In this document: piece by piece, positions 19,961 to 27,729 of the stretch
Position numbering within the stretch: position 1 is the first letter of the stretch
Layout of the letters: every line of letters begins with the position of its first letter
Assembly (NCBI GenBank): GCA_020848905.1
Contig: JADLHG010000038.1
Location: 85,652-149,651 of the forward strand
DNA: 64,000 bases
Direction of reading: 5' to 3'
DNA from: Deltaproteobacteria bacterium
GTDB lineage: Bacteria > Myxococcota_A > Polyangia > GCA-2747355 > JADLHG01
Position numbers and translations under genes: made by a program
Notes under the pieces: generated by a model
Told to the model about the DNA's origin: nothing
Database searches by the model: none
The model's input: the letters and a program-made list of their open reading frames with translations, nothing else

Positions 19961-21313
19961 ATGCATCGCCCTCCTCGTCTCTCTCTTGGCGTCGGCCCCG
20001 CCTGGGCCGTCCTCCTCGCGCTCTCCTCGCCTCTGGCGGCCCACGCCGACTCGGCGCCGCTGGTCAGCGCGCGCGTGGCCGAGCTCAAGCCCCTTGTCGC
20101 GGAAAAGCCGAAGGACGTGACCGACCTCTTCGACGGAGCCTTCCTGGCGCAGGTCCCGGCCCCGAAGCTGGTCGAGGTCTTCCAGCAGTTCTACCGGCAG
20201 GCCGGCCCGGTGGCCGCAGCGGTACGCACCTCGGTCCAGCCTCCCTACCGGGCCGAGTACCGCTTCCTGACCCGCAGGGGCCGGCAGTTCCCCGTGCGCA
20301 TCGGGCTGAGCAGCACGCCGCCGCACCGGATCACCACGCTCTGGTTCGGCCCCATCAGCGTCGCCGGCGCCACGATCCAGGATGGGCTCGCCGAGCTGAA
20401 GAAGCTCCCGGGAGAGGTCTCCTTCGCGCTCTGGGAGCTCGGCGCCGACGCGCCGCGCCCGGTGGCCGAGCTGAACCCGACGAAGGCGCTCGCCATCGGC
20501 TCCACCTTCAAGCTCTACATCCTGGGCGCGCTGATCGACGCCCTGGAGAAGGGGGAGAAGCGCTGGGACGAGCTCGTCCGCCTGCGGCGCGACCGCCGCT
20601 CTCTGCCGTCGGGGATCCTGCACGACTGGCCCGAACAGACGCCGCTCACCCTGCAGAGTCTGGCCTCGCTGATGGTCTCGATCAGCGACAACACCGCCAC
20701 CGACCACCTGCTCTTCGCCGCGGGACGCGAGAAGGTCGAGGCGATGCTGGCTCCGATGGGCGTCGCGGCGCCGGCCCGCAATCGCCCCTTCCTGGCCACG
20801 CGAGAGCTCTTCTTCCTCAAGGAGCGCGGCCCGGCGGGGCTCGCCCGTCGCACCGCGTACCTCAAGCTCGACGAGGCCGCCCGCCGCCGGTATCTCGAGC
20901 GGGAGCTCGCGCGTCGCTCCCTCGACGGCTTTCTCGGGCTCGACCTCTCCACCCCGACGGCCATCGGGGCGCTCGAATGGTACGCCTCCGCCGCCGACCT
21001 CTGCCGGACCATGGACTGGCTACGGCGTCGCAGCGTCGGCCGCGCCTCCCCCGCCCGCGGGCTCCTCCGCATCAACAAGGGGCTCCTCTTCGCCGACGGC
21101 CGCTGGCGTTACGTGGGCTACAAGGGGGGCTCGGAGCCGGGGGTCCTGAACTTCACCTGGCTGCTCGAACGCAAGGACGGGAAGTGGTTCGCCCTCTCCG
21201 TGGGGTGGAACGACGCGAAGGCGCCCGTCACCGAGACGCGCCTCATCGAGATTGTGCAGGGGATGATCCTGGTCCTCGAGGGGGAGCTGGAGGCAAAGAA
21301 GGCGGTCCGTTGA
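19961..21313 (+). CDS. Exported class A beta-lactamase-like serine hydrolase
   Basis: A 450-residue exported enzyme with a signal peptide (WAVLLALSSPLAAHA), an N-terminal domain of about 110 residues and a penicillin-recognising serine fold. The three hallmark motifs are present: S-x-x-K as GSTFKLYIL (Ser181, Lys184), SDN as ISDNTATDHLL (Ser242-Asn244), and KGG as YKGGSEPG (Lys388). The protein is longer than true class A beta-lactamases (about 290) because of the N-terminal domain and a longer region between SDN and KGG. No confident Omega-loop ExxLN motif was seen, so deacylation ability is doubtful and a DD-peptidase or esterase role is equally possible. ATG 19961 has GGAG about 9 bases upstream. 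Convergent with the downstream TlpA-like operon, 6 bases apart. Confidence 0.85.
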   Translation: MHRPPRLSLGVGPAWAVLLALSSPLAAHADSAPLVSARVAELKPLVAEKPKDVTDLFDGAFLAQVPAPKLVEVFQQFYRQAGPVAAAVRTSVQPPYRAEYRFLTRRGRQFPVRIGLSSTPPHRITTLWFGPISVAGATIQDGLAELKKLPGEVSFALWELGADAPRPVAELNPTKALAIGSTFKLYILGALIDALEKGEKRWDELVRLRRDRRSLPSGILHDWPEQTPLTLQSLASLMVSISDNTATDHLLFAAGREKVEAMLAPMGVAAPARNRPFLATRELFFLKERGPAGLARRTAYLKLDEAARRRYLERELARRSLDGFLGLDLSTPTAIGALEWYASAADLCRTMDWLRRRSVGRASPARGLLRINKGLLFADGRWRYVGYKGGSEPGVLNFTWLLERKDGKWFALSVGWNDAKAPVTETRLIEIVQGMILVLEGELEAKKAVR

Positions 21314-21319
21314 GCGTGC

Positions 21320-21850
21320 TTATTTCAGGCGCTTGACGATCTCGCGCTCGAGGGGCGCCACCTCGGCGCTCTGCGCCACGAGGCGACCCGCCCCGTCGAG
21401 GAGGAAGGCCTGCGGCAAGCGGAGACTCTCCCCCTTCGCCACGCCGAAGCGCTTGGCCACCACCGTGTACTTGTCCCAGACCGCGACGAGCCCGAGTCCC
21501 TCGCCCTTGAAGTAGCTCGCCGCCCGCGCCCGCGCCTCCTCGCGATCCGCGTCCCCGGGCGGCACGGCGACCACCACCACGCGCAGCCCCCTGCCCGCGA
21601 GACGCCGCTCCAGAGCGGCCCACCGTGGAAGCGCCGCCTTGCAGGGCTTGCAGACCTCGGAGAAGAACTCCACCACCACGAGCCTGGCCTCCGCGCGCAC
21701 CCGCTTCAGGCTCACGAGCCGGTCCGCGAAGTCGTAGAGCTCGAAGTCGCGCGACGGCTCGCCCCTCGCGCCGCCCGCACCGAGCAGGGAGAACGCGACG
21801 CACGCCACCGCGACCGTCTTCCGCGGGGCGCGCCGTTCGCTCCGGCCCAT
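21320..21850 (-). CDS. Exported TlpA/thioredoxin-like protein
   Basis: A 176-residue exported thioredoxin-fold protein with a signal peptide (VAVACVAFSLLGAGGARG). The fold starts at DFELYDFADRLVSL and has the redox motif FFSEVCKPCKAALP (CxxC). The cis-proline region is LRLPQAFLLDGAGRLVAQ. Likely a periplasmic thiol-disulfide oxidoreductase. The start (ATG 21850) overlaps the stop of the LPP20-like gene as TGATG, so it is translationally coupled as the last gene of a three-gene operon (23748-21320). A role in reducing or isomerising disulfides in the operon's lipoproteins is possible but inferred. Confidence 0.82.
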   Translation of the reverse strand: MGRSERRAPRKTVAVACVAFSLLGAGGARGEPSRDFELYDFADRLVSLKRVRAEARLVVVEFFSEVCKPCKAALPRWAALERRLAGRGLRVVVVAVPPGDADREEARARAASYFKGEGLGLVAVWDKYTVVAKRFGVAKGESLRLPQAFLLDGAGRLVAQSAEVAPLEREIVKRLK

Positions 21851-22659
21851 CACGACCCCGCGCGGGGGAGCCGCGCCACGAGCTGTCCCAGGCACTCGTC
21901 GAGCGCCTTCTTCACCGCCTCGGCGCGGCCGATGTGGCCGGCCTTGACCGGCCCGAGCTCGGCGCTCGCCTGCACCTTCCCGTCCACCGCGTCCACCAGG
22001 CGAAAGCCGCACCGCGCCTCGGCGTAGAACTCCCCGTCCGTGGACGTGAGGAAGCGCGCCCCGAAGGTGGCCACGAGCACCCGCGCCGCGAGCACCCGCG
22101 CCGCCGTCTGGAGCGCGACCGGCATCTCCCGCACCTCCTTGACCCCGAGTCGCTCGGGCGCCGGGCTCAGCCCGCGCTCGGTGAGAGCCGCCTCCACCCG
22201 CTGCGTGAGGCTCCCGGCGCAGGTCTCCGGCGTGTCGCTCTCGCAGGCCACGCCGAGGAGCACCCGGTTGGCCACCCGCGTCTGCGCCTTCTTCAGCTCC
22301 CTGCGCGGAAAGGCGACCAGCACCCACGCGTCCACGATGGTCCCCCCGCCCCCCTCGCGTCGCTCGAAGTACTCGTCCTCCACGAACTTGCCGCCGAGGC
22401 GCACCGTCGGATCGCCGACGGTCTGCCGGAGCTGCTGCTCGGCGTCGGCCTGGGCGCACTCGCGGGCCTGCCCCACGCTGGACCGCTCGCGACACGCCCC
22501 CGTGACGTAGAAGAAGTCGGGGTGGCTGCGATTCGGGCGCGGCACCCAGGCCGGGCGCACCACGCGCGTCCCCTGCCCCGAGAGCTGCACGTTGCCGCTC
22601 GGACAGGCCGTCAAGCCGAGCGCCAGGACCATTACGACGTTCCGTTTTAGTACGTTCAT
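21850..22659 (-). CDS. LPP20-family lipoprotein
   Basis: A 269-residue lipoprotein (lipobox GLTAC, Cys19). The N-terminal part fits the LPP20 pattern: RPAWVPRPNRSHPDFFYVTGACRE, then a helix rich in Ala/Gln (ARECAQADAEQQLRQTVG). Further on come a strand pair (EYFERREGGGGTIVDAWVLVAFPR) and a C-terminal mixed alpha/beta part. LPP20-like lipoproteins are outer-membrane proteins of unknown mechanism, some linked to flagella or trafficking. It follows the propeller lipoprotein by 3 bases and is coupled to the TlpA-like gene behind it. Confidence 0.72.
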   Translation of the reverse strand: MNVLKRNVVMVLALGLTACPSGNVQLSGQGTRVVRPAWVPRPNRSHPDFFYVTGACRERSSVGQARECAQADAEQQLRQTVGDPTVRLGGKFVEDEYFERREGGGGTIVDAWVLVAFPRRELKKAQTRVANRVLLGVACESDTPETCAGSLTQRVEAALTERGLSPAPERLGVKEVREMPVALQTAARVLAARVLVATFGARFLTSTDGEFYAEARCGFRLVDAVDGKVQASAELGPVKAGHIGRAEAVKKALDECLGQLVARLPRAGS

Positions 22660-22662
22660 TCG

Positions 22663-23748
22663 CTATGGCTTCCTTCGGCGCAAGATGAGCCCGCTATCAC
22701 CGACCACGAAAAGCGTGCCGTCGGCCGCGCCCCAAATAGAATACATCTTCTTGTTCTGCGAGGGCTTGGCCCCCTCGGGCATCACCTGAGCCACGCAGGT
22801 GGTCCCGCAGCGCTCGACCGGACTGAAGTCCGCGCCGTAGCCACCCCCCTCGCCCACGACGAAGAGGTCGCTCCCGGGGAGGAGCCAGAGGTCACGGGCC
22901 GTCCACCTGGCCCGGGCCGGGGCGGCGACCTTCCAGCTTCCCCCCGCGTACTCGAAGACCTCCGAGGAGGCCCCGACCGCGACGAGCCGCGACCCGTCCC
23001 CCGCCACCGCGTCGAGCGCCACGCGCTTGCCGAGGTTCTTCTCCACCCAGACCGAACCCGTGTAGTGCTTCGCGTGGGGCGAGTCCCCGACGATCGCGAT
23101 CTCGTTCCCTTCCACCCAGAGGTCCACCCCGGAGAAGGCCAGGTTCACCTCGGGCACGGTCTCCCAGCGCGTGCCACCCGCGTGTCGGAAGAGGGCGTGG
23201 TAGGGCTTGCCGTTCGTGCTCCCCACCGCGTAGAGCTGCGCCGCCGTCCCCGCGATGGCGGCGATGCCGTAGCCCTCCTTGAGCTCCGTGCCGCTCGTCT
23301 TGTCGAAGAGCTGCTGCCTGGTCCAGGCGCGCCCGTCGTAGGCTACGAGGAGCGAGCCTCCCCCGGCGTAGAGCTCGCTCTTCGAGCGGCCCCAGATGGC
23401 CACGAGCCCACCGCTGGCGCCGAAGCTGTGCGTCACGCGCGACCAGTCGAGCCCCTGTCCCTGATAGGTGAGGATCGTCGGACCGGGCCCCACGGCCCAG
23501 ACCTCGCTCGCACTCGCGCCCCAGACGGCCGCCAGGGCCGTATCCACGGGGCTGCGCATCACCTCCCAGCTCGAGGCGGCCGCGCTCTTCGAGCGGCAGA
23601 GGCCCTCCTCACAGACGAGGCCCGTCTTGCAGATCCCCTTGTCGTTGCACGGACCGCCCTCCTCCATCCCCGGGATCGAGACGCAGCGCAGCAGCCCCAC
23701 CGCGAGCAGGAGCCCGGAGAGAAAACCGATCGTGCGGAGACGCTGCAT
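22663..23748 (-). CDS. Beta-propeller lipoprotein
   Basis: A 361-residue lipoprotein. A hydrophobic leader ends at LLRC (Cys22), followed by a short Cys-rich knot (CNDKGICKTGLVCEEGLC). Repeated propeller blades follow, recognisable by the AVWGASASEVWAVG / AIWGRSKSELYAGG / SIWGAADGTLFVVGDSG pattern. This blade type is common in myxobacterial surface proteins and usually indicates ligand or protein binding, not catalysis. First gene of an operon with the LPP20-like (3-base gap) and TlpA-like genes. Confidence 0.75.
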   Translation of the reverse strand: MQRLRTIGFLSGLLLAVGLLRCVSIPGMEEGGPCNDKGICKTGLVCEEGLCRSKSAAASSWEVMRSPVDTALAAVWGASASEVWAVGPGPTILTYQGQGLDWSRVTHSFGASGGLVAIWGRSKSELYAGGGSLLVAYDGRAWTRQQLFDKTSGTELKEGYGIAAIAGTAAQLYAVGSTNGKPYHALFRHAGGTRWETVPEVNLAFSGVDLWVEGNEIAIVGDSPHAKHYTGSVWVEKNLGKRVALDAVAGDGSRLVAVGASSEVFEYAGGSWKVAAPARARWTARDLWLLPGSDLFVVGEGGGYGADFSPVERCGTTCVAQVMPEGAKPSQNKKMYSIWGAADGTLFVVGDSGLILRRRKP

Positions 23749-23822
23749 GACGTGGCCCGACGCTGACCCCAGAGTTCACCTGATAGGTGCCGCCTGAGCG
23801 GCGAGATGGTACGTGAAGCACC

Positions 23823-24968
23823 TCAGAACCGTCCACCCCACCGGAGGGCGACACCCGAGGACGCGGCGGTCGCGGAGGGGAGTCGGTCGAGGCGGAAGCG
23901 ACCCACGGTCACGGGCCGCTCCACGCGAGGCGCCGCGAGGATGAGCCAGAGCCCGATTCCGGCCGAGGCCGCGCCGATCCCCGTCAGCACCCAGCCCGTG
24001 GTCTGCGCCGACTTGGCTGCGCCGGCGGCCGTCTCGAGCTCGCTCGGCGAGGCGGCCTCTCGCGCCTTGTTCACCTCCTGCGCGGTCTTGGCGGCGAGGT
24101 AATAAGCGCCCGTGGCGCCGAAGACGACGCCCGTGCTGAGCGCGAGGTACCCGTAGATCAGCATGGCCGACCGACGCCGAGCACGCTGGCCGAGATCCTC
24201 CTGGCGCCGCGCCTCCTCGGCCGCCACGAGCTGAACCCGGCGCTGCTCCTCGGCCCGACGCGCGCGCTCCTCCTGCTTGCGGGCGAGCTCCTCGGGCGTG
24301 TCGGCCGGAGGCGCCGGTTCCGCGGATCGCGCCGCGGCCACACCGTCGGGCTCCCCGGCCCCCTCCGTCGGCGCCGGCCCCGAGAGGTCCCGCCCACGGC
24401 CGGTCCCCCCCTCGGGCGCACGCGCTCCCGCCGCACCGCCACCACCGCTCCCCGCGCCGCCGCTCACCAGCTCCGCGACCCGCTCCACCGCCGTGAGCAG
24501 CCGATCGTCCCGGGTCCCCTTCGGCAGCGCCGCCGCCTGCGCTTGCCCGCCCCCCGTCACGGCCTCCTTGGCCAGGTCCACCAGTTCCGCGTTCATGAGG
24601 TAGCTGCTCCCGACGCGGGTCAGCTTCGTGCGCAAGATGGTGTCCGCGGACACCGCCTGCCCGAGCGGGATCTGGCAGCGCGTGTCGTAGCAGGCCCGGT
24701 AGCTCTCGCGCTTCTGCTGCTTGACCAGCCGCCTCAGCGCCTCGGCCTGGCGGGACTTGTCGATCACGATGAAGCGCCCGCTCTGCGCGAGGCGGGCCCG
24801 CAGCGCGTCGGTGAGACTCTCGACGAGCGACGGGGACAGGCTGCGCGTCGCGTCCTCGAGGGCCATCACGGCGAGCTTGGGCTTCGACTCCCCGCGTGCC
24901 ACGCTCGGCGCGCCCCCGACGAGGAGGGCCAGCACCGCGAACCGCATGCCAAGGGCCCGGCGTTTCAC
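23823..24968 (-). CDS. FlgO/LpoB-like exported protein with C-terminal membrane segments
   Basis: A 381-residue protein with a signal peptide (MRFAVLALLVGGAPSVARG) and an N-terminal domain of the FlgO/LpoB/CsgG-helper type: KLAVMALEDATRSLSPSLVESL, then SGRFIVIDKSRQAEALRRLVKQQ. A Gly/Ala/Pro linker and a charged coiled coil (about 240-280, ARKQEERARRAEEQRRVQL) lead to two hydrophobic helices. The GTG at 24968 overlaps the stop of the PLP-decarboxylase gene (GTGA, 4 bases), arguing for translational coupling; the ATG at 24947 is an alternative start. FlgO-like domains occur in outer-membrane assembly helpers and in penicillin-binding-protein activators. The role here is not known. Confidence 0.68.
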   Translation of the reverse strand: MKRRALGMRFAVLALLVGGAPSVARGESKPKLAVMALEDATRSLSPSLVESLTDALRARLAQSGRFIVIDKSRQAEALRRLVKQQKRESYRACYDTRCQIPLGQAVSADTILRTKLTRVGSSYLMNAELVDLAKEAVTGGGQAQAAALPKGTRDDRLLTAVERVAELVSGGAGSGGGGAAGARAPEGGTGRGRDLSGPAPTEGAGEPDGVAAARSAEPAPPADTPEELARKQEERARRAEEQRRVQLVAAEEARRQEDLGQRARRRSAMLIYGYLALSTGVVFGATGAYYLAAKTAQEVNKAREAASPSELETAAGAAKSAQTTGWVLTGIGAASAGIGLWLILAAPRVERPVTVGRFRLDRLPSATAASSGVALRWGGRF

Positions 24969-26263
24969 GGGAGCGACGACCCACCCCAGGTGGCGGCGAG
25001 CCAGGCCTCCGCCCCCTCCGGGGTCCGCAGGCACTCGGTCGCCGCGCCGTCGTCCCACACCAGCCCGGGCAGTCCCCGCATGAACCGATGCGCCACCGAC
25101 TCGGTGTAGTGCCCGACCCCCGGCACGACGAGGAGCTGCCCCTCGGCCGCCTCGGGGAGCCGCACCTCGCGCGCGAGCACTCCCGCCTCGGAACAGGTCG
25201 CATCGCCCACCGCCGCGACCGAAGACGCCCCTCCCGACGCGGCCCCGTCCACGACCAGCATGGAGAAGGTTCGGCCGCCGAAGGGCTGGAGGTAGTTGCA
25301 GGCCAGATCCACGATGGCCCACCGCGCCTCCCCCGCGCGACGCTCGCCGAGCACGCGACAGAGCGCCACCGCCGCGTCCTCCACCACGTAGCGCCCCGGC
25401 TCGAGCACGAGCTCCACGGGCCAGGGGAGCAGCGACCGCAGCTCCTGCGCCAGGGTGTCGACGAACGCCGCGATCGGCCATCCCGCGCGCTCGAGCGCCG
25501 AGGCCGCCGCCAGCCCACCCCCGAGGTTCAGCTGCCGCACCTTCATCCCGAACGCCTCGTGCAGCGCTCGCGCGAAGGCCCCGAGCTCCTTCCCCACCAC
25601 GACGTGGTCGGTCGGGCTCGTGCGACCGGCCAGGCAGTGCCCGTGCAGCCCCACGAGCTCGAGCGACGGCCGCGCGGCGACGAGCCGCGCCGCCTCCAGG
25701 GCCTCTCCGCTCTCGAGGTCGAAGCCGAGACGCCCGTCGCGTTCGAGATAGCCTCGCGCCGTGCCCGGATGCACGCGCAAGAAGATGGGCCGCTTCCGTC
25801 CCGCCGCAGCGTGGGCGCGCGCCACCCGCTCGAGGTCCGCCCGCGTGTTGAGCCCCACGAGGCCCACGTCGTGCGCCACGAGCAACCCGAGCTCTTCGTC
25901 GCTCAGCGCGACCGCATTCCAGCAGATCTCGGCGGGGGCCACCCCGCTGCGCAGCGCGAGCAGGAGCTCTCCCCCCGAGCAGACCTCGAGCCCCAGCCCC
26001 TCGCGCACGACCGTCTGCTGGACCCGCCCCACGTAGCAGGCCTTGCTCGAGAAGAAGCCGCGCCCGTGCCCCACGAGCGCCTCCCGCAGCGCCTGCGCGT
26101 TCTTCGCCACGCGCGGCCCCGAGAGCAGCACCGACGGCGTGCCGTACTGCTCCGCCACCTCGCGCAGCACGCGTCCGCGGAAGGCGAGCCCGGCCACCGC
26201 GGGGAGCAGCCCCTCGCACTCTCTCGTCGTCCGCACCCGGATTTTCTCAGAGGACAGCGTCAC
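24965..26263 (-). CDS. Fold-type III PLP-dependent decarboxylase (DAPDC/ODC-like)
   Basis: A 432-residue homologue of diaminopimelate/ornithine-type decarboxylases. The PLP lysine lies in GFFSSKACYV (Lys74). The alanine-racemase-like barrel continues with CSGGELLLAL, LRVHPG, HGHCLAG, LNLGGGLA and EPGRYVV (phosphate-binding region). The C-terminal domain holds TCSEAGVLAREV at the position of the CESxD motif; the usual Asp is not present there. Substrate may be a diamino acid or another carboxylate; true LysA assignment is not supported. Downstream it overlaps the FlgO-like gene by 4 bases, an unusual operon partner. It diverges from the MATE gene. Confidence 0.72.
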   Translation of the reverse strand: MTLSSEKIRVRTTRECEGLLPAVAGLAFRGRVLREVAEQYGTPSVLLSGPRVAKNAQALREALVGHGRGFFSSKACYVGRVQQTVVREGLGLEVCSGGELLLALRSGVAPAEICWNAVALSDEELGLLVAHDVGLVGLNTRADLERVARAHAAAGRKRPIFLRVHPGTARGYLERDGRLGFDLESGEALEAARLVAARPSLELVGLHGHCLAGRTSPTDHVVVGKELGAFARALHEAFGMKVRQLNLGGGLAAASALERAGWPIAAFVDTLAQELRSLLPWPVELVLEPGRYVVEDAAVALCRVLGERRAGEARWAIVDLACNYLQPFGGRTFSMLVVDGAASGGASSVAAVGDATCSEAGVLAREVRLPEAAEGQLLVVPGVGHYTESVAHRFMRGLPGLVWDDGAATECLRTPEGAEAWLAATWGGSSLP

Positions 26264-26355
26264 GCGGCCCTACTATCCTCTCCGGCTGCGGGCCACGCAA
26301 GGCCCCGCTGAACGCTGAAGGCGGCCCTCCCGCTCCAGCGACCCGTCCACCGCCC

Positions 26356-27729
26356 ATGCCTTCGCACGATCCCTCCGCTGCCCCCGAGCTCCGCATCCCG
26401 AGCGACGCGCGCGGCGTCCTGCGCCTCGCGCTCCCCGTCGTGCTCTCGATGCTGGCCCACAACCTCATGGGCATCACCGACACCTTCTATATGGGCTGGG
26501 TGGGCAACGCCGCGCAGGCCGCGCTCGGCCTCGGCGCCGTCCTATCGTGGACCCTGCTCTCCCTCTTCATCGGCACGCTCTCGGTGATCAATACCTACGT
26601 GGCGCAGCTCTACGGCGCGCGCGAGTACGCGCGCTGCGGGGGCTACCTCTGGCTCGGCCTGCTCCTCGCCGCCGGCTTCTCGCTCCTCGCGCTGGCCGTC
26701 ACCCCGGCCGTGGATGGACTCCTCCGGCTCCTCGGCACCGACCCGTCGGTCACCCCCATCGCCGGCGCCTACATCCGCATCCGCCTCTTCGGCGCCCCGG
26801 CGACGCTCGCCGAGATCTGCTTCGTCAGCTTCCTGCGCGGCATCGGCGACACGCGCACCCCCATGCTCGTGGCCATCGGAGCCGTGCTCCTCAACGTAGT
26901 CCTCGACTACTGGCTCGTCTTCGGCGGCCTCGGGATTCCGCCCCTCGGCGCCAACGGTGCGGCCTACGCCACCGTCGTGGCCATCACCCTGCAGGCCACC
27001 GTCCTCGGCGCGCTGACCCTCCGGTCCGCGCTACGCCGGACCTACGGTCTCGGCTGGCCGCGCACGCTCGACCGCCGCGCGCTCCTCGAGCTCCTCAAGG
27101 TGGGTTCTCCGATCGGCGCCGGCTGGCTGCAAGACAGCCTCATCTGGACCATCTTCACCGGCTTCGTCTCGCGCTCGGGCGACGCGGTGCTCGCGGCGCA
27201 CAACGTGGTGGTCCAGGTCGTGCTCTTCTCGTACCTGCCGGGGATGGCCCTCTCCGTCGCCGCCACGACCCTCGTCGGGCAGCACCTCGGCGCGCGCGCC
27301 CCCGCCCTCGCGCGCCGCACCGGCGTCCTCGTGCTGCGCATCGCCACGGCCTACATGGGGACGATGGGCCTCATCTTTCTCTGCTTCGGCAGCCTCATCG
27401 CGCGGGCCTTCAACCGCGATCCCCTCGTGGTCTCGACGGCGCACGACCTCTTCCTCTTCGCCGCGGGCTTTCAGCTCTTCGACGCCATCGGCGTGACCAG
27501 CTCCGGCATCCTGCGTGGCGCCGGCAATACCCGCTACCCGATGCTCGTGAGCACCCTCTCCGCCTGGGCGGTCTTCTTCCCGCTCCTATTGCTCTTGCGC
27601 CTGCGCTTCGGCTGGGGGGTCTACGGCTGCTGGCTCGCCGCCCTGCTCTACATCTTCGCCCTCGGCGTGGCCCTCTACCTGAAGGTTCGCCGCCTGCGCT
27701 GGGACGAGATCGGCTTGCTCACTCGTTGA
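26356..27729 (+). CDS. MATE family multidrug/metabolite efflux protein
   Basis: A 457-residue, 12-helix inner-membrane antiporter of the MATE superfamily. Characteristic features are the first-helix context VLSMLAHNLMGITDTFYMGWVG, the FLRGIGDTRTPM loop in the N-half and its counterpart GILRGAGNTRYPM in the C-half, reflecting the internal duplication. Likely exports a cationic drug or secondary metabolite using Na+ or H+. It converges with kinase 2, with no gap between the stops. Confidence 0.9.
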   Translation: MPSHDPSAAPELRIPSDARGVLRLALPVVLSMLAHNLMGITDTFYMGWVGNAAQAALGLGAVLSWTLLSLFIGTLSVINTYVAQLYGAREYARCGGYLWLGLLLAAGFSLLALAVTPAVDGLLRLLGTDPSVTPIAGAYIRIRLFGAPATLAEICFVSFLRGIGDTRTPMLVAIGAVLLNVVLDYWLVFGGLGIPPLGANGAAYATVVAITLQATVLGALTLRSALRRTYGLGWPRTLDRRALLELLKVGSPIGAGWLQDSLIWTIFTGFVSRSGDAVLAAHNVVVQVVLFSYLPGMALSVAATTLVGQHLGARAPALARRTGVLVLRIATAYMGTMGLIFLCFGSLIARAFNRDPLVVSTAHDLFLFAAGFQLFDAIGVTSSGILRGAGNTRYPMLVSTLSAWAVFFPLLLLLRLRFGWGVYGCWLAALLYIFALGVALYLKVRRLRWDEIGLLTR

